A stretch of DNA of 64,000 bases from Rhizophagus irregularis (lineage: Eukaryota > Glomeromycota > Glomeromycetes > Glomerales > Glomeraceae), in assembly GCF_026210795.1 (NCBI RefSeq), contig NC_089432.1, forward strand, positions 5,332,001 through 5,396,000, written 5' to 3'. The notes beneath the pieces are model-generated. The model was not told the origin of the DNA and did not search any database. It saw nothing but the letters and a program-made list of their open reading frames with translations. The position numbers were made by a program, and so were the translations under genes. Of this stretch, positions 1 through 11,300 are shown one piece after another. Each line of letters starts with the position of its first letter. Position 1 is the first letter of the stretch.

Positions 1-2354
1 AAGCAGGATACATTGGTGAACTAGTCAATCAAAATATGAATGTTATCGTCAGAAGTCTACGACCTGTAGCATATCGTATTTTGCATTTAATTGTTCATGC
101 TCTTATTGGAGCATCTGAACCTCCAACTGCCCTTGCTTTCCTTCGAAAAAATAATCAAACTGCTACTGATTCTGAAACATATTGTATTAACCATATTCGA
201 AATGATTGGGAAATTCTGAAGAAACTTCTTTATTGCTCAGATGATGTATATATCTTTTTTTATTATTATTATTATTTTCTTTATAATCTTATTTAATAAA
301 ATAGCTAACTAAAACAAAATTTTATTATCTTAATCAGAATTTGGCGTTAATATTCCATTCTCTAATTTCCTTAATGATGGAAAGACCTCCCATTCCGAAT
401 CAAACGACATATCCTGAACGCATAAACTGGGAGACATCATTTCAAGATAATTATGTTACACCTCTTACTGAGAATATAACGAAAACGGCAACTAATTATC
501 GTATGAAGCTAAGCGAAGCTCTAACCAAAAATAAAAAAAATAACTTAATTGAATGTGAAATTAATCAGACTTTAGTTATGGATAAGCAATATCGAAATGA
601 AACTTTACCAAATTTATGGAGAACAATTGGAACAACCAATTTTGATAGTTTCCACGCTTATTATATGAGTAACTTGACAAGAAACAACGATCATCCATTT
701 CTCTCTGTCTTTTTCAAATATTCAAAGCAGTTAGAATTACTTAAACATCTTTTACCTATTGTAAAATTTGCTCAACTTCTGAATAACAAACTTGGATATC
801 AATTAACCAGACAAACGGCAAAAGATATGAAATTCATACAATTTATAAAAGAGGAATCCAATGATGGTAGAAATAAAGAAATTTTCAATAATTTGAATAC
901 CGCTTTTAATGATTTTAAACTTGGTTGGAATACAGTAATACCTTTCGTAAATCGATATCAATGTCATGAACTTCCCAATGAAAAACCAGTCATAGGTTAT
1001 AATCTTCCAGTTATTTATGGTTTAGTGGAACCGAAAGATGCAGGAATTTTCTTATGCGCTATTTTAGATTATTTAATTGACTTGCAAAACCAGTTCTTAC
1101 AAGAAGTTATAGTAATTTCACCTGGAACTTGTAAATCTCTCAAGTTTTTAGATGAAATTACATTTGATATCGAACTAGCAATTTCGAAAACAGAACCAGT
1201 TATACCCAATGGATATTGCCTTCAATCTCTACGCCTTGATCATGTTCGTTCAGGAAATATTATAAATTTTGTTTGGGATGATGAGATTCTTACATATAGT
1301 CAAAGAAATTTAGCAATTGCAAGAGGAGAAGATATTGTGTATGATTTGACAAAAATTGAAGCGGAATTGGCAAACATTTTAGTTTTCGAGAAAGTTTATA
1401 TAGAAACTCTACCAGATTCACAACTATATCTAGAATGTTACCCGTATCACATGGAATTATTTCAAGGATATATGAGAATTCTTAGTGATATTAAGAATCA
1501 AATAACCCAAGAGCCAATCCCGATCGAAAAAATGAATTCATTAGGCTTTTCTGAAAATTCCGGTTTAGAATATGCTTCAAAATCGACTATAGATAACTCA
1601 TCAGAAATTTTGTCATCATTGGAAATACTTCTATGTTTCGTCAAGCGTACAGCAGTTGGAAATGGCGACAGATCTATTAAAGATTTTGTTTTACAATGGA
1701 TGAAACTATCATCATTGTATGAACATAGAGAATTCTCTAAAATTTTAGATATTGATTTAAGACTTAAACACTTGGTGTCATTATATGAACTCGTCGAAGA
1801 ACAAGTTGCCGATATTAAAATTAAATATATTCATGAAAAATATCAGGAAAAACTTTCAACGGATATGGAGGCGGCAATAATGGAATCTTTAGGTTTTGAG
1901 CAGCAAACGACAACGAAAAAAGTTATACAAGCAGAAACATTCGCATTAGCTTTAAAACGATTTATGTTACGATTTTTAACTTTAGAGGATCAAAAAGAAA
2001 CGGATCCATTAAAAATTTATTTACAAGATGGTTCATTAAATTTTTGGCCTTCAACAGTTCCAGAGGAACTTGTTGATAAATTGTTTCCAGAAAATTTATT
2101 GGTAGCTAATACATATGATGCTTATACATTCACAATGAAAAAGATTGAGGTAAGAAAATTTATAATATATATTTTTATATATTTAAATAATATTAATCTA
2201 AAAAAAATTTTTTATATATTATTAATTACTTAAGCAAACGATGAAAAAACAGAGAATCAATGATCTAACAAATCTAAACCAAACGGAACCTACAGCTAGC
2301 AGAAATACATCAAGAAGACCAAGAAATGGCCGACTTAGATTTGATGCGACGTAG
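1..2354 (+). CDS. RNF213/mysterin-like protein, C-terminal part only (cut by window start)
   Basis: This is the last 724 codons of a large protein nearly identical in layout to the C-terminus of the complete RNF213-like gene at 8368-25916. I place exons at 1-245 (open at the left edge, codons start at 3), 338-2149 and 2235-2354. The introns are GT-AG (246-337 and 2150-2234) and sit exactly where the last two introns of the downstream gene sit. The protein starts just after the RZ-finger region (motif GYIGELVNQ), runs through a helical C-terminal domain (NYRMKL, LPNLWRTIG, SLNFWPSTVPEEL) and ends in a short basic tail (RRPRNGRLRFDAT). By eye about three quarters or more of residues match the paralogue. 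In animals this region follows the E3 module of RNF213, a giant AAA+ ubiquitin ligase. The function here is inferred only from the paralogue. Upstream domains lie outside the window. The frame is intact, so the gene may be functional. Confidence 0.85.
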
Positions 2355-3314
2355 AAACTCTTTTTCTTGTTATCCGACTATTAAAATTCGTAGTATATAT
2401 AGTATCTTTATTGTTATTTTAGATATAAAACATCAAATTATTATTAAAATATATTATTATAGTATTGGAAAAATATTTATTATATTCTGATGTTTAAATT
2501 TGCCTGAGAAATCTTTAACGTTATTTTTAATATAGCCAAACTTTTCAACTTACTGGTAGATATCCGAATTTTATCCGACTTTCATTTTTCTCTTCTATGA
2601 ATATTTTACAGATCTTAGGTTGATGTAATCGCGAAATCAAAATAAAATAAAAAATGGGATGAGTTTGCGTTAAAGTTTGCGCAAAAAAAGCTTTTGTTTG
2701 ATGCTTTTGTTGCGTAGGCGTAACTCCGATGAAGTACATCCTCGGCTATTAAAATCCTTTTTTCTATGAATGTAATAAAAGCGTATTTTATTTATCCCTA
2801 CTCAGCATTTACTCAGCATTTACATGTGATGTACAGTAAAACACTGTTGTATCGTTCTTATAAGATCACGTGCTATTCTTATACGATCAAATTATGCTCC
2901 CCTTTATATGTATCTTTCTTATACCATCTTGTACGATCAGATAATTCAGATATACCAGCATGATTATGTATTCTTTTCTTGACCTGAAAACTAAAAGTAT
3001 TAACGCGTTGTTATTTCATTATTTTTTTCTTTTACAAGAGTATAGAGTATAGACATAAAAAGAATTATAATACTTAATGAAAAAATAATGCAGTAGTAAC
3101 AGTACTTACATATATACTACAGTATATATATACTGTATTCATAAATATTAAAAAAAAAATAAGATTAATTTTTTTATTTTAATATTATTTGATTTTAACA
3201 AGTTGTTTTTATTAATATTCAAAAATATTTCTTTTTGTTTATCACATTATCAATTATTGCGTATTAATTTTTGCATATACAAGAAAATAGCATCTGATGG
3301 TCTAAGTAAGATAC
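2355..3314. other. Intergenic; 3' flank shared with the downstream paralogue
   Basis: The first 130 bases align with the sequence after the stop of the second RNF213-like gene (25917-26050). Both read GTAGAAACTCTT, then a run ending AGTATCTTTATTGTTATTTT or close to it, and later AATTTGC. The shared 3' UTR shows that the duplication went past the coding region. Around 2845-2940 are degenerate copies of a GTATCGTTCTTATA motif that also forms the arms of the small element at 5396-5495. No gene is supported; short open frames at 2545-2739 and 2766-2963 look like chance. Confidence 0.6.
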
Positions 3315-3478
3315 ATTTGCCTCTCTTTTAGTACACCCTCCTTGACCATAATGAAAATTTGAAAAAATGTACATTTAGAGAGAAATTTATACTTGGGACT
3401 GAGTAAGGAGGTTCATTTAGAGACAAATCATATAGTGCGTACATTTTAGGGAGTGTGCACTTAGAGAGAGTTGACTGT
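3315..3478. mobile_element. Small inverted-repeat element, mariner/pogo-like ends
   Basis: The right end reads inward as CAGTCAACTCTCTCTAAGTG followed by CACACTCCC. A degenerate inverted match (CTCTCTTTTAGTACACCCTCC in pieces) lies near 3330. Internally it repeats the string ACATTTAGAGAGA. CAGT-type ends with Tigger/pogo-like sequence are common in non-autonomous Tc1/mariner relatives. A second, more decayed copy is at 39835-39992. The exact left edge is uncertain and no coding sequence is present. Confidence 0.55.
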
Positions 3479-5395
3479 ATAATTATCGATTTTAAAAGAT
3501 ACAATTTGGATATATATCAATGTGGCCTGAACTAACCTAATTATCTGGGGCCGTTGTAGATGTTATACAAAGATATCTTTTTTTTAAAAGAAATAATGAT
3601 TGGTCCGAAGAACTATAAATTTCTACGCAAGTTGTATGCAAGTCCGTCCGGCAAAAGTGTCATTCTTGATATATAAAAATAAAAATAAATAAATGCCTAT
3701 CAAGAATCATACCATAAACATATCAAAGAATGATGTTTTTGCTTCGTGCAACAAAAAAACTTTAAATGGCACTTCAGACTTAATAACGGATTCCTAGTAA
3801 TAATCATAATAGTAATAATAATGAACTTGCCGGTTTATTTTACTATCTTGATTTCTTTCCTTTTATTAATTTCATCATCTCTTATCCTTTCTTTATGTAC
3901 AGTATCTATGATACTTGCAACAAATGGAGAGATAAGTCTACCCTTATATATACATAAGAAGTTTATACTTACAACCAACCAAAAAAATCATATAAATTTT
4001 TTCTTTTTTTAAATAATGTCGGGGCGGAAAGCTATTACAATCCTTAAACGCTAACTGAAGTTATCATAATTCTGGCACGTATAGATAAAAGTAAATCTTT
4101 TTGTATACATTTCGGGACTAGACTAGTATGTTTCTACACAAACCATTCCCATTTTCACAAAATAATTTATTTTGCTACAGAATTATAAGCTTATTTACAC
4201 TCATCCCTTACTAGATTGTGATGGCGGAGTGTAATTTTAACTTTTAATTAAATATTCGAATACCAACAGTATTCGTCTAATTTATACCTGGTTTTTATCC
4301 TGGCATTTCCTTCTTTTTCATCAGATATACCATTGTGGAAGCGAAGATAATTAATTAATTGTTATTTTCATTCTATTATTAAATTTATCATAGATTTGGC
4401 TGGTATTATAAGTAAATATTGGAGAAAATAGTTTCATGCACGATAAATTATAAATAAATGCAAGTACATTTTTGTTTCATCAGATGGAAACCGAATTACT
4501 TTTGTGAAAAAGGAAGTACAATACTGTAAATTTAAATTTTGAAGATAAAAATTCTTTATAGATACCCGTTTAAAAATTAGTATATATAACTCAAACATAC
4601 ATGGTTGAGTATAAATTCGGCCTTTACTCTTAAATTTTAACTGATGTCATATATAAATAATTTGACGTAATAGATAAAAAAAAAAAATGTAAAAAATTAA
4701 ATAATGATATTCTTTATAAAATTTTTCAAATTTACGTGACTTAATCAAATAATGAAAGAAATTATAAAAATCTCTAAATTATTGTTTGTTAGTTGATATG
4801 AAGTCATGATTTCAATTTTATGGAGTTATCCTTATAAATATGTTTATAAAGTGTATCTGATAATTCAATTAAATATTTGAAAGATGAGAATATCATAAAA
4901 GCAAATTTTCAAAAGCAAAACTTTCGTTTAATTATGCAAATATCTATGAAGAAATTTATAAGTGAATGTTCATCTATAAAAAGTTTTCGTTTAGACTAGC
5001 TGTAACTTGTTGCGTTGCAAAAGGATTAATTTACGAATTTCAGAAAAAAATTCAGTCTAAGAAAATGGAAAAAAGTACTTTTAAAAAAAAAAGTTCGGTC
5101 TATAAGAAGCATATTTTTTTCAATTTCCGAGTTTATAAGAATTGAAAACCGAAAAAAAATATATATATTAAAAGTAACCGGATAGCATCGTTCTGAATAG
5201 CCAAAAGTGAAATATGACTAATAAGTAAGACAAATTAAACCTTTTCGTTAATTAAAATGAAAATCTATCAAAATGTACACATGACTCCGACAACCAATCG
5301 AATTATTCAAAAGCAAATTTACAACACAGAATAACGAAATAAGCTATTTTATTTACAGGATTTTATGAAAATAGGTCAACACTATACGCAGTAAT
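3479..5395. other. Intergenic, no gene seen
   Basis: AT-rich spacer. It contains a block at 4668-4872 that is shared with the flank of the second RNF213-like gene (listed separately), plus several poly-A/T runs. The 88-codon open frame at 3746-4012 is hydrophobic low-complexity sequence with no support. Nothing else is recognised. Confidence 0.5.
4668..4872. repeat. Paralogous flank block, copy 1 (pairs with 26895-27060)
   Basis: Both copies run in the same order: a poly-A tract ending AAAATGT, then AAATTAAATAATG, TTTTTCAAA, a TTGTTTGTTAGTT string, a CAATTT/CAATTC string, and TTATCCT followed by AATATGTTTATAAA. The distance from the upstream RNF213-like stop codon is about 2.3 kb here and about 1.0 kb for the other copy. 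The difference is accounted for by small insertions. Confidence 0.6.
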
Positions 5396-5495
5396 GCAAA
5401 TGTATCGTTCTTATACGTGTACGACATACTATATTATGTGACATATACGTCGTATAAGAACATAGCACCTGATCGTATAAGAACGATACATTTGC
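5396..5495. mobile_element. 100-bp MITE with 22-bp inverted repeats and 8-bp target duplication
   Basis: The terminal inverted repeats are 22 bp: GCAAATGTATCGTTCTTATA plus CG at the left, with the exact reverse complement at the right (5474-5495). The direct repeat GCAGTAAT lies immediately left (5388-5395) and one base to the right (5497-5504), which fits an 8-bp target-site duplication. Eight-base duplications are typical of hAT-family elements. It has no coding capacity. Related sequence occurs near 2845-2940. Confidence 0.7.
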
Positions 5496-5624
5496 CGCAG
5501 TAATAAATAAAGCGATGATAAAAGTGCCTATTTTATCACATAATCCCATTTTCAATTACTTTATTTGAACCTTCTAAAGGAAAGGAAATTAATACTTCGA
5601 ATTTTCTTTGAAAATTTACATATA

Positions 5625-5702
5625 AATATATATATGACATGTTCAATTGATCAGCGACTAAACAATATATATGTGACATGTTCAATTGATCAGCGACTAA
5701 AC
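5625..5702. repeat. Two-copy tandem repeat, 39-bp period
   Basis: A 28-bp string beginning GACATGTTCAATTGATCAGC is present at 5636-5663 and again at 5675-5702. Each copy is preceded by an AATATATAT run. The two copies are essentially identical, so the duplication is recent. Confidence 0.8.
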
Positions 5703-6027
5703 CATAACGAGCCTATAATGAACTTTTCTTGAAAATATAATTATATCAATTGATAATTTAGTTAATTAATAAGTGTTCTGTAAATGGAGATAATGAATAA
5801 TCCATACTGATGTTTAATATTTAATTGTTCTAATGGTTAAAATCACAACTATATTAAACTGTACTTTAATTTGACGTACCTCAAGACAGAGCTGCGACGC
5901 AAAAATTACCTTCTTTGACTCACCTCACCTAATCAACACTGCATAAATCATCGCACCCTACTGACCCCCTTGCTATAAAATATTTATTTATATTATGCAG
6001 AGGGGTGATGATACGGCGTATCCGATC

Positions 6028-6912
6028 TTAGTATAGTATGATTTTGTAAAATAGTATGTAGCATTTTTTTTAGTACGTATGATTTTAAATCGTACATACT
6101 ACTTTGATTATTAAATATAGAAAAATTGTACGTATATAGTGAAAAAAAAATCATACATACGTGTATAAATCATACTTTTTTACCAGCCTCGTCATACACT
6201 TTTTCGATAGTGCTCGCTTTCTTTAAAATATGAAAACAAAAATTTAAATAAATATTTTTATTTGCTATACACTTACATTAGCATGTCATTATTTATGTGC
6301 ATTTATCTTTAAATAAATAAATTATAAACACAACCATATTTAAGCTTTTTCATGTTCTTTATTAAATTTTAAATTTTTTTAATTTTTTTAATTTTCTTGC
6401 AGAACTTAAATGAAAAAAATTGAAGCTGCAAAATACTAAATTAATTATAAAAAAATTATATAGGATTTCTTGCCTACATTAATAATTCTAATCCTATTTC
6501 TTACTAAATTAGCCAATTTTAAAGCTTCGATAATTTCTTTTACATCTGAGAGAGCTATTTCCATTTTATTAATTATTTAATTTTTAATTGATATAATTAT
6601 TTTAATTAATGTGAAATTTATTTATATTTATGTAATAAATTTTAAAAAAAAAATAAATCTCGAACTGATAAAAAAATCAGGGAAAAAATATTATATTTTT
6701 CGTATTTAATATATTGTGTAATCGTCGTCTGTGTAAGCGTTGATCAAACTTCGAATTATCATAATTATGTGTTATTTGTATGTAATAAAAAATTTAAATC
6801 ATACTATCATACATACATATTATATAATAAAGTATATATGTACCATAAAAAATCATACATACAAAGTAAAAATCCCACAAACATACTAACTTACAAAATC
6901 GTACTATACTAA
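6028..6912. mobile_element. 885-bp non-autonomous transposon, internally deleted relative of the element at 61020-63290
   Basis: The ends are inverted repeats: TTAGTATAGTATGATTTTGT at the left, and the reverse complement of TTAGTATAGTACGATTTTGT at the right. Subterminal CATACATAC and TACGTATGATTTTA motifs recur. Nearly the whole interior matches, in reverse orientation, the left half of the larger element (about 61050-61740), including an ATTTCCATTTTATTAATT string and GATTTCTTGCCTACATT. It lacks the larger element's interior and has no open frame, so it is probably mobilised in trans. Confidence 0.7.
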
Positions 6913-8367
6913 TAAAATATATAGTCGTGATGATATGGTTACACGGGTTGAGGTAATTTTTGCAGCTGCGACCCTTCAATCCGGATCATATTCAAAACAA
7001 AAAAAGAATTACCCGACTCCATAACGGTATTACCCATTTTTACTTTTTATCAGATGTCCTGAGTATATTTGGTTATAAATTAATTATTTTTCTCAATAAA
7101 TATACAAATCAAGATATAACTTTAATATTGTTTAAAAAGATAAAAAGGTCTCACAAAATAAGCTCCAGTGGTAACCATCATACCACAATTCTGGCCGAAA
7201 TTATGATTTTGGCCCTAAGCCTTAATTCTGGTTGTCATGGCAGTTAAATTTTTGGATGGAGTAATTACCCGGATAATACCCGAGTATATACAGTATGTAT
7301 CAACTCAAACATAAAACGAATACAAATACCCGAGTATAACCGGATTGTATCCGGTAGCTCTACCTCAAAAAGCTTGTGACATGTTGCTCAACTTTATGTG
7401 TAATAGTCCATCACTTCCGAGTTAATTCGACTTTTAGTGCGTAGTTCATTGCTTACGTGCTTATGCTTTATCGTTATACTTATTGTTGTGATTGTGATGC
7501 TTATTGTTATGCTTCAGCATTATTAGAAAAATTATGTATATATATTGTGAACGATTATGTACTGTAAGTTAATCTACATAGTAAAGTATTGTAAAATAAT
7601 ATATATTTATATTAATCTTAAAATAGATGACGATCTCTCATTACTTTTAAGTTCATCGAAACGAATTCACCTTTTGATTTGACTGAAATGATCGGATTCT
7701 AATTAACCTTTTTTTGTCAGGTAAATCAAAATGTCGATGGTGATAATCAGAATCTGTATTTTTTGATTCACTATAAATAATTATTTTTAACGCTAACAAT
7801 TTTACTTTAATTTATATTTAGATTCTTTGTGTTTTTGATTGATAACCGATTAACCAAAAATGTGAATGTACCACGTGATGATTCAACAGTCGATTCCCTA
7901 ATTTGTGAAATTTCTTTTTTAATTTTTCGCTTTTTTTTTCGTTTTACTTTATTTTATTTCGTTAAAATGGGTTTTTTTCTTTTTGAACAATTGGTCCTTT
8001 TTTTTATTTTGAACTAAAAGTATAAATTTAATGGTTTACTATATAAGTTTTCATTATATAAAATTGGAAAGAATAAAAAGTTTAATTATTAAAATGGAAT
8101 AAATGGTATAAATGGTATGTAGGCTGATGATATGCAGCAAATTAAATAATTAAATAATTAATGATTAAACTGATAACCATTCCTATCTGAATAAAAAGTG
8201 ATTGTCGATTTTTATTTTCCTTTTTTTTTTTTTTATTTTTTTGAAAAAAAAAAAATATTATCAATTATTTCTTTTTTTTTCTAGCTTGCTTATGACTGAA
8301 ATTAAAATTTTATTTTATTTTATTTTCTTTTATATCCCCGATTTTTTAACGAATTAATTTATTTAAT
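6913..8367. other. Upstream region of the second RNF213-like gene
   Basis: At 6945-7030 and 7255-7355 there are ACCCGG/ACCCGA-rich strings and a GAGTATATACAGTATG string that also occurs beside the element at 61020. At 7180-7215 is an AATTCTGGCCGAAATTATGA motif, one of several dispersed copies. From 8215 to 8285 a strong pyrimidine tract ends in TTTCTAG, which could be the acceptor of a 5' UTR intron. No separate gene is seen; the 62-codon frame at 7829-8017 is T-rich noise. Confidence 0.4.
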
Positions 8368-11300
8368 ATGGAACAAGAAATAAATGAGGATGATACCGTA
8401 TCCAATAATGATCAAGAGTCATTATTAGATTCTTCTTTACAAGTTCCACGTTCCGATATAGAAAAAAATTTATTTGCAAATAAAGTAAGAGATATGATGA
8501 ATAATGGATATTCCTTTGGTAATGATAAAATAGTAGATGAGTCGATTGACACAATTCATAATAATAATGTGCATAATTCTGATATCGATGAACAAAATGA
8601 TACCTCTAATTCCGAAGATGATGATACCAGCGACTCTCAGGTCAAGAATTATGATGACATTCCATCTACACCAGGACATAATCGTATTGATAAGGAAAAG
8701 GAATATAAATCTAATTATAGAGAACAAAAGGATGAACTTACTCATCGTCCAAATTATCAAGATGATGATTATAATTCAACAGATGAAGAGACTAAGAAGC
8801 AAAGTTCAAAATCTAGTTACGCTGTGGGAAATCGACGAGAGACGTCAGATGATGAAAATGACGATAACGATCATGATGACAATAGTGGTGATGATTCAAA
8901 TTCTCGTTATGTTGTGAAAAATAGAAAGAAATTTGAAATTTCAGATGACAATGGCAATGACGATAACGATTTTGATGACAATATCGGCGATAATCAGGTC
9001 AAGAACAATGATTATTATGAAGATGACATTCCATCTTCATCAGGACATAATCGTATTGATAAGAAGGATGAATTTACTCGCCGTCAAAAAAATAAAGATA
9101 GTGATGATGATTCAGCAAATGAAGAGATCAAGATGCCAATTTCAAAATCTCGCTACGCTGAGAGAAATCGACGAGAGACGTCAGATGATGAAAATGGCAA
9201 TGACGATAACGATTATGATGACAATATTAGCGACTCTCAGGTCAAGAATTATCATTATCATGAAGATGTCATTCCATCTACATCAGGACACAATCGTATT
9301 GATAAGGAAAAGGAATTTGAATCTAATTATAGAGAACAAAAGGATGAATTTACTCGTCGTCTAAATTATCAAGATAGTGATGATGATTCAGCAAATGAAG
9401 AGATCAAGATGCCAATTTCAAAATCTCGTTATGTTGTGAAAAATAGAAAGAAATTTGAAATATCAGATAATGACAATGGCAATGACGATAACGATCTTGA
9501 TGACAATATCGGCGTTAATCAGGTCAAGAACGATGATTATTATGAAGATGTTATTCCATCTTCATCAGGACATAATCGTATTGATAAGAAAAAGGAATTT
9601 GAATCTGATTATAGAGAACAAAAGGATGAATTTACTCGTCGTCTAAATTATCAAGATAGTGATGATGATTCAGCAAATGAAGAGATCAAGATGCCAATTT
9701 CAAAATCTCGCTATGTTGTGAAAAATAGAAAGAAATTTGAAATATCAGATAATGACAATGGCAATGACGATAACGATCTTGATGACAATATCGGCGATAA
9801 TCAGGTCAAGAACAATGATTATTATGAAGATGACATTCCATCTTCACCAGGACACAATCGTATTGATAAAAAAAAGGAATTTGAATCTTATTATAGAGAA
9901 CAAAAGGATGAATTTACTCGCCGTCAAAAAAATCAAGACGGTAGTGATGATTCAACAGATGAAAAGATTAAGAAGCAAATTTCAAAATCTCGTTACGCTG
10001 TGGGAAACCGAAAGATATCAGATGATGAAAATGAAAACACTAATAATGATAAAGAGCCTGAGTTTTATGGAGAACAAATGGACGAAACTACTCGATATCC
10101 AAAGCATAAAATTGGCCAACATCTATCTATGCATGACGGTAATCAAAAGAAATTAGACAATACAAGTTACTCCTCTCAAGACGAAAATGATAATTATGAA
10201 GAACAAATAGATGAAACTACTCGATATCCAAAAAATAAAAACAATCAAAGTCTATCTATACATGGCGGTAACCAAAAGAAATTAGTTAACACGAGTGACT
10301 CCTCCCAGGACGAGAATGATGATTATGAAGAACAAATAGATGAAATTAATAGTTATCCATATAATAAAAATGGCCAAAATCTATCTACGCATGATAGTAA
10401 CCGAAAGAAATTAGATAACACGAGCGATTCCTCACAGGATGAGAATGATGATTATGAAGAACAAATGGATGAAACTGTTGAATATCCAAATAATAAAAAT
10501 AGTCAAAATTTGCCTATACACGGAGGTAACCAAAGAAAATTAGACAATATAAGTGACTCCTCGCAGGATGAGAATGATGATTATGAAGAACAAATGGATG
10601 AAACCACTAGATATCCAAGATATCCAAAAGATAAAAACAATCAAAATCTGTCTATGCATGGAGGCAACCAAAAGAAGTTAGATAACAATAGTGACTCCTC
10701 CCAAGATGAGAATGATGAATATAAAGATAGTGACTTTTTGCCTTCAGGTCGTGCTAATAAGAAAAAAGAACGAGAGCTTTATGAAGAACAAATAGATGAG
10801 ACCACTAGATATTCAAAAAATAAAAACAATCAAAAACTGTCTATGCATCAAAAGAAGTTAGATAACGATAGGGACTCATCCCAAGATGAGAATGATGAAT
10901 ATAAAAATAGTGACTTATTGCCTTCAGGTCGTGCTAATAAGAAAAAAGAACGAGAGCTTTATGAAGAACAAATAGATGAGACCACTAGATATTCAAAAAA
11001 TAAAAATAATCAAAAACTGTCTATGCATGGAGGTAACCAAAAGAAGTTAGATAACGATAGGGACTCATCCCAAGATGAGAATGATGAATATAAAAATAGT
11101 GACTTATTGCCTTCAGGTCGTGCTAATAAGAAAAAAGAACGAGAGCTTTATGAAGAACAAATAGATGAGACCACTAGATATTCAAAAAATAAAAATAATC
11201 AAAATCTGTCTATGCATAACGATAACCGAAACGAATTAAATTATAATGACAATGTTGGCGATTCCCAGAAATATAGTCGTTCCAATAAGCGAAATGAGTC

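Noticed and set aside
341-2233. Treating the exon at 338 as a separate gene starting at TTG
   Set aside because: The GT-AG intron 246-337 and exact correspondence with the downstream paralogue show it is an internal exon.
8470-10156. Several 60-140 codon frames on both strands inside the first exon of the RNF213-like gene
   Set aside because: They arise from the low-complexity DNA repeats. The main frame is open for over 1,300 codons and leads into CBM20.
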